NCBI RefSeq assembly: GCF_018139145.2
Contig: NC_059482.1
Location: forward strand, 7,741,294 to 7,805,293
Length of the DNA stretch: 64,000 nucleotides
From: Gymnogyps californianus
Taxonomy: Eukaryota > Chordata > Aves > Accipitriformes > Cathartidae
Reading direction: 5' to 3'
Both the position numbers and the translations under genes were made by a program. The notes beneath the pieces are model-generated. The model was not told the origin of the DNA. It saw only the letters and a list, made by a program, of their open reading frames with translations, and ran no database searches. Below, piece by piece: positions 61,201 through 64,000 of the stretch. Positions within the stretch are counted from its first letter, which is position 1. Every line of letters begins with the position of its first letter.

Positions 61201-63214
61201 GTAAACATATAAAAACAGTTTATTATATTTTCTTCACGGCACAGTTTAAGTTACTTACTACCAATTTTAACACAAAAATAGATTTGTGTGACTAAAGAAG
61301 ATCACTTATACACTTCAGTGTAGGTATCCCACAGCTAACCTATTTTCCCAAAGTGACATAAAAAATTAGTAAAAGGAAATCAAGCAGTTTTGTGATACCA
61401 TGCAGAGGAACAAGTGTTTCTGATGTGTTTAACAAAATTAATTAGAATGAGACTGGCAAAAATCTGCTGCTTAAGAATTAATTCTTAGGTTTGCAAAGTA
61501 TATTGTGCTTTTCTTACTTTTCATGCTAGCGTAAGTATTTCCTGTTTTGTTGTTTCCAAAAACATTAATATCATCATCAACAGTGGGTGGCAGGAAGTGG
61601 AAGAATCTCATCTAAGTCATTCCATACCCATCTTTTTCTTCATGTCTAGCATTCCATTAGGTATCAGAGATAATACTTTAAATATAATCAAAAGAAGGTA
61701 GTTATTAATCCTGAAAAGTAGAGAACTGGGTCATTCTTCACTTTTGTTAAAAACAGAATGTGACTAAAAAAGCTTGTAGGTTTCTCTGAAAAATTGTAAC
61801 ATTTTTCAGAAAAATCTGAATAGATAAAGAAAAAAAAGGAACAACAGGAAAAAGATAAAAAAAAGAATTTAAAAGATATTTAAACTCTAAGTTATGAAAC
61901 CAATGGAAAGCCTTTTCAGTTCCAACTTTGTCTTAGGCTTTGGTTTGGATGAAAGTATGTTCAAGTCCTTACAGTACCTGACTTTGAATCAGAGTTCCAG
62001 CTATTTCCAGCTCTGCTACTACTTTTCCTACTACTTACTACTAAATGCTCTGCATTTTCAAACACAATGTTTCCATTTCTGTGCTTAATTTTCCTTCCTA
62101 CTTCACCAATAACGCAAACTCCATCAACTCACAGAGCATCTTAGAACACAAAAATATGAGCAGTGACTTATGGTACTTATGGTAATGGGATGCAGTTATA
62201 CACTGCAATACACTGCTATTTTTAATTTGTTGGACTGACCTAGAGATATACATGACTACTGCAGTATAGAGTGACTCAGTTATTTAAACAAGTAATGCAC
62301 AAGTCACCTATTTTGTGTGATAGCAAATGATAAATGATAAAGAATTATAGATTCAGAATTTCAGCCTCAGGTAATTATAGACTCTGCAGTCAGCCTCCAG
62401 TAAGCTGTTGATGGGTACATACAATCCCCCAACTGTTCAGAACTGTGCCTGTATGCTTTGTAATAACTGTTTTGGCTGATGGCATTCAGGTTTTACTTTA
62501 GAACACATTATTATACAAGAACAAATAAAAGGCTAAATATTTTAGCGACTCCCTCTTTGCACTTTAAACAATAAACATTTTTTCCATTATTGCAGATGTA
62601 CCTTGGCTTTTTGGGATATACATTGTATGTACGCATAAACTCTGTTATCTACCACATATTCGTGATTAAAGCTTCCAAGCAGATTGTAAAGTACAAATAC
62701 TACTACAAATAATATATAGCATCTCTTTTGATTTCAAGTAGCTGCTCGAAAACACAACTGAAATGCCTAGTCTCTTATTTTCTTTTCAGGTGATAAGCTC
62801 TTAACAGTACTTCAAGAAAATGTTGTAAGGAATTTTTGACACCTCTGAAAAAATTAGTAATTTTGAAAATTAAATGTAGAGTAACATTAATAAAGTAAGC
62901 CTTTCCCACATTTCTTTGCTTGCATTCTTTCAATAAAAAGTCATAGAAGACAAGTTCAACACCCATCAAGTCCAATACTGTATTTCTACTGTGCTCCCTT
63001 CTGGTTCTTCATTTAAAATTTCAGATCCTTTGAACTTCACCCATCTTCCTTTTTTCATGTCTTGCTCCCCTTCCCTAGACAAGTTGTTTTCAGCTTCTGT
63101 ATCCCTATCTTCTTCCAGAAGGCTGATAATTTTCCTTTCACAACAGCTGAAACTTGGTAGTATCCAGTAAGGACCACAGTGGATTTCAGAAACAGGACAA
63201 ACACAAAATAATCA

Positions 63215-63420
63215 TGTCTAGATATATCCTCCCAGCCTCCAACTATCAGTAGTTAGTGGGCTTCCTATAAAGCCTGATTCAGAGGCTCTACAGCCCTGAT
63301 GGACTTTTCCTCTATGAAATTGTCTAACCCTAATTTATACTCTCTGCCTCCACAACAACCTGTGGCAATGAGTTCCACAATTTCAGTATTGTTGAGCAAA
63401 TGTACAGCTGACAAACATAG
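63215..63420 (-). mobile_element. old CR1-like remnant
   Basis: The plus strand contains CTCTGCCTCCACAACAACCT, then GTGGCAATGAGTTCCACAAT, and upstream GATGGACTTTTCCTCTATGA. This pattern (leading sentence, then CCACAACA..CTGTGGCAATGAGTTCCAC) is the reverse complement of the 3' part of old amniote CR1 elements. The 3' tip is not clear, and limits are approximate. It is more diverged than the other two CR1 pieces. Confidence 0.6.
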
Positions 63421-64000
63421 ACTTATTACTCATTTTAGTGCAATTTCTATGCTTGTCAGTTTAAGAATGTGTCCTTAAATGCTTATGGGATATGCACATG
63501 AGCCTGACTTTTATAATCTAAGACATGCAAATTGGTCTTTATACCACTGTAAAACCCATTAAGTCAATGGAGTTTCACATGGACATACGGTCTGCCCACA
63601 CAGATTGAATTACAGGTTGAGGGCTATAATTGTAGCAAACAGCACATAATTACTAGAATGACACTCTCTTTGTTACCTCTGAACACTGAGAATATTTCCT
63701 ATACTAAAAAGGTTATTCACAAAGACAGCACAGTTCCTTCACAAAAAATTAAACGAAAAGCTACAAGAAAGCCATAGCCTATTTTTAATACTTCCATTTG
63801 TCATGAAGTGACAGAGAAGTCAAAACTTCAAATTAGTAAAATAAGGTAAAAATGTATATGAAACTTCAGTAGTCTGGTAGTTGCATTGTGCAATTGTACT
63901 CATCAAAAGCTACCCTGACAGATTTTTCATACTAAGTTAAAGGAAAGTATAATTATTTGTTTATATTTGGAAGTTCTAAGAATTCTGTGTACATATTTCA
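63421..64000. other. AT-rich unique DNA
   Basis: No gene, repeat or regulatory site could be supported in this last stretch. Confidence 0.6.

Larger units (their letters stand above)
39530..63214. other. AT-rich unique DNA, no supported gene
   Basis: Nearly 24 kb without a gene I can support. Open frames are short and unremarkable. Noted inside are A/C-rich low-complexity stretches (44600-44637, 48712-48786), a T15 run (46636-46650), a pyrimidine-rich plus strand at about 46640-47130, a diverged repeat pair (47145-47262 and 47886-48004), a 10-bp hairpin (50527-50551), a POU-like palindrome (55164-55182), a G13 run (58212-58224) and a short palindrome (60027-60043). Some AT-rich parts may be conserved non-coding elements, which cannot be judged without alignment. 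Confidence 0.55.

Noticed and set aside
1..64000. CRISPR arrays, operons, bacterial-type defence systems
   Set aside because: No regularly spaced direct repeats and no prokaryotic gene organisation; the DNA is vertebrate.
1..64000. tRNA, rRNA, U6 or 7SK genes
   Set aside because: No cloverleaf boxes or recognisable small-RNA starts were seen by eye; a covariance-model search would be needed to exclude short RNAs such as microRNAs.

Overview
The window looks like AT-rich, non-coding nuclear DNA from a bird. The evidence is three minus-strand CR1 LINE pieces of avian type, and an endogenous retrovirus plus solo LTRs whose ends match LTR families I know from bird genomes. No intact host protein gene, rRNA, tRNA or CRISPR array could be supported. 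The stretch is best read as intergenic DNA or the inside of a very large intron.

Layout. 1-9160: unique AT-rich DNA with one T25 run and one 206-codon open frame of unknown meaning. 9161-9340: 3' end of a CR1. 9341-27960: unique DNA with three weak exon-like signals. 27961-29031: a longer CR1 with a broken ORF2 (reverse transcriptase) remnant. 29032-32602: unique DNA with one 90-nt exon-like block. 32603-39525: a minus-strand ERVL-like provirus. 39526-63214: unique DNA with a diverged repeat pair near 47.2/47.9 kb and a few short palindromes. 63215-63420: an old CR1-like remnant.

The provirus is the main content. Read on the minus strand it runs 5' LTR (39107-39525), a Lys-type primer binding site (39081-39098), gag, a pol remnant reduced to the RT end, RNase H and integrase, no env, a short 3' untranslated part, and a 3' LTR (32603-33210). 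GAGT flanks both ends. Three further LTRs lie inside it: a 592-bp plus-strand solo LTR at the RNase H/integrase boundary (34645-35236), a 1130-bp minus-strand solo LTR in gag (36557-37686), and a 5'-truncated plus-strand LTR that replaces the middle of the 3' LTR (32672-33176). The two solo LTRs have 5-bp target-site duplications, so the order of events can be read: provirus first, nested LTRs later. All reading frames are broken by stops, frameshifts and a gag-pol deletion, so the element is defective.

No undescribed multi-gene system was found. The items most worth checking are the inverted, LTR-in-LTR structure of the 3' LTR, the minus-strand exon candidate at 27621-27708, and the unidentified repeat pair at 47145/47886.
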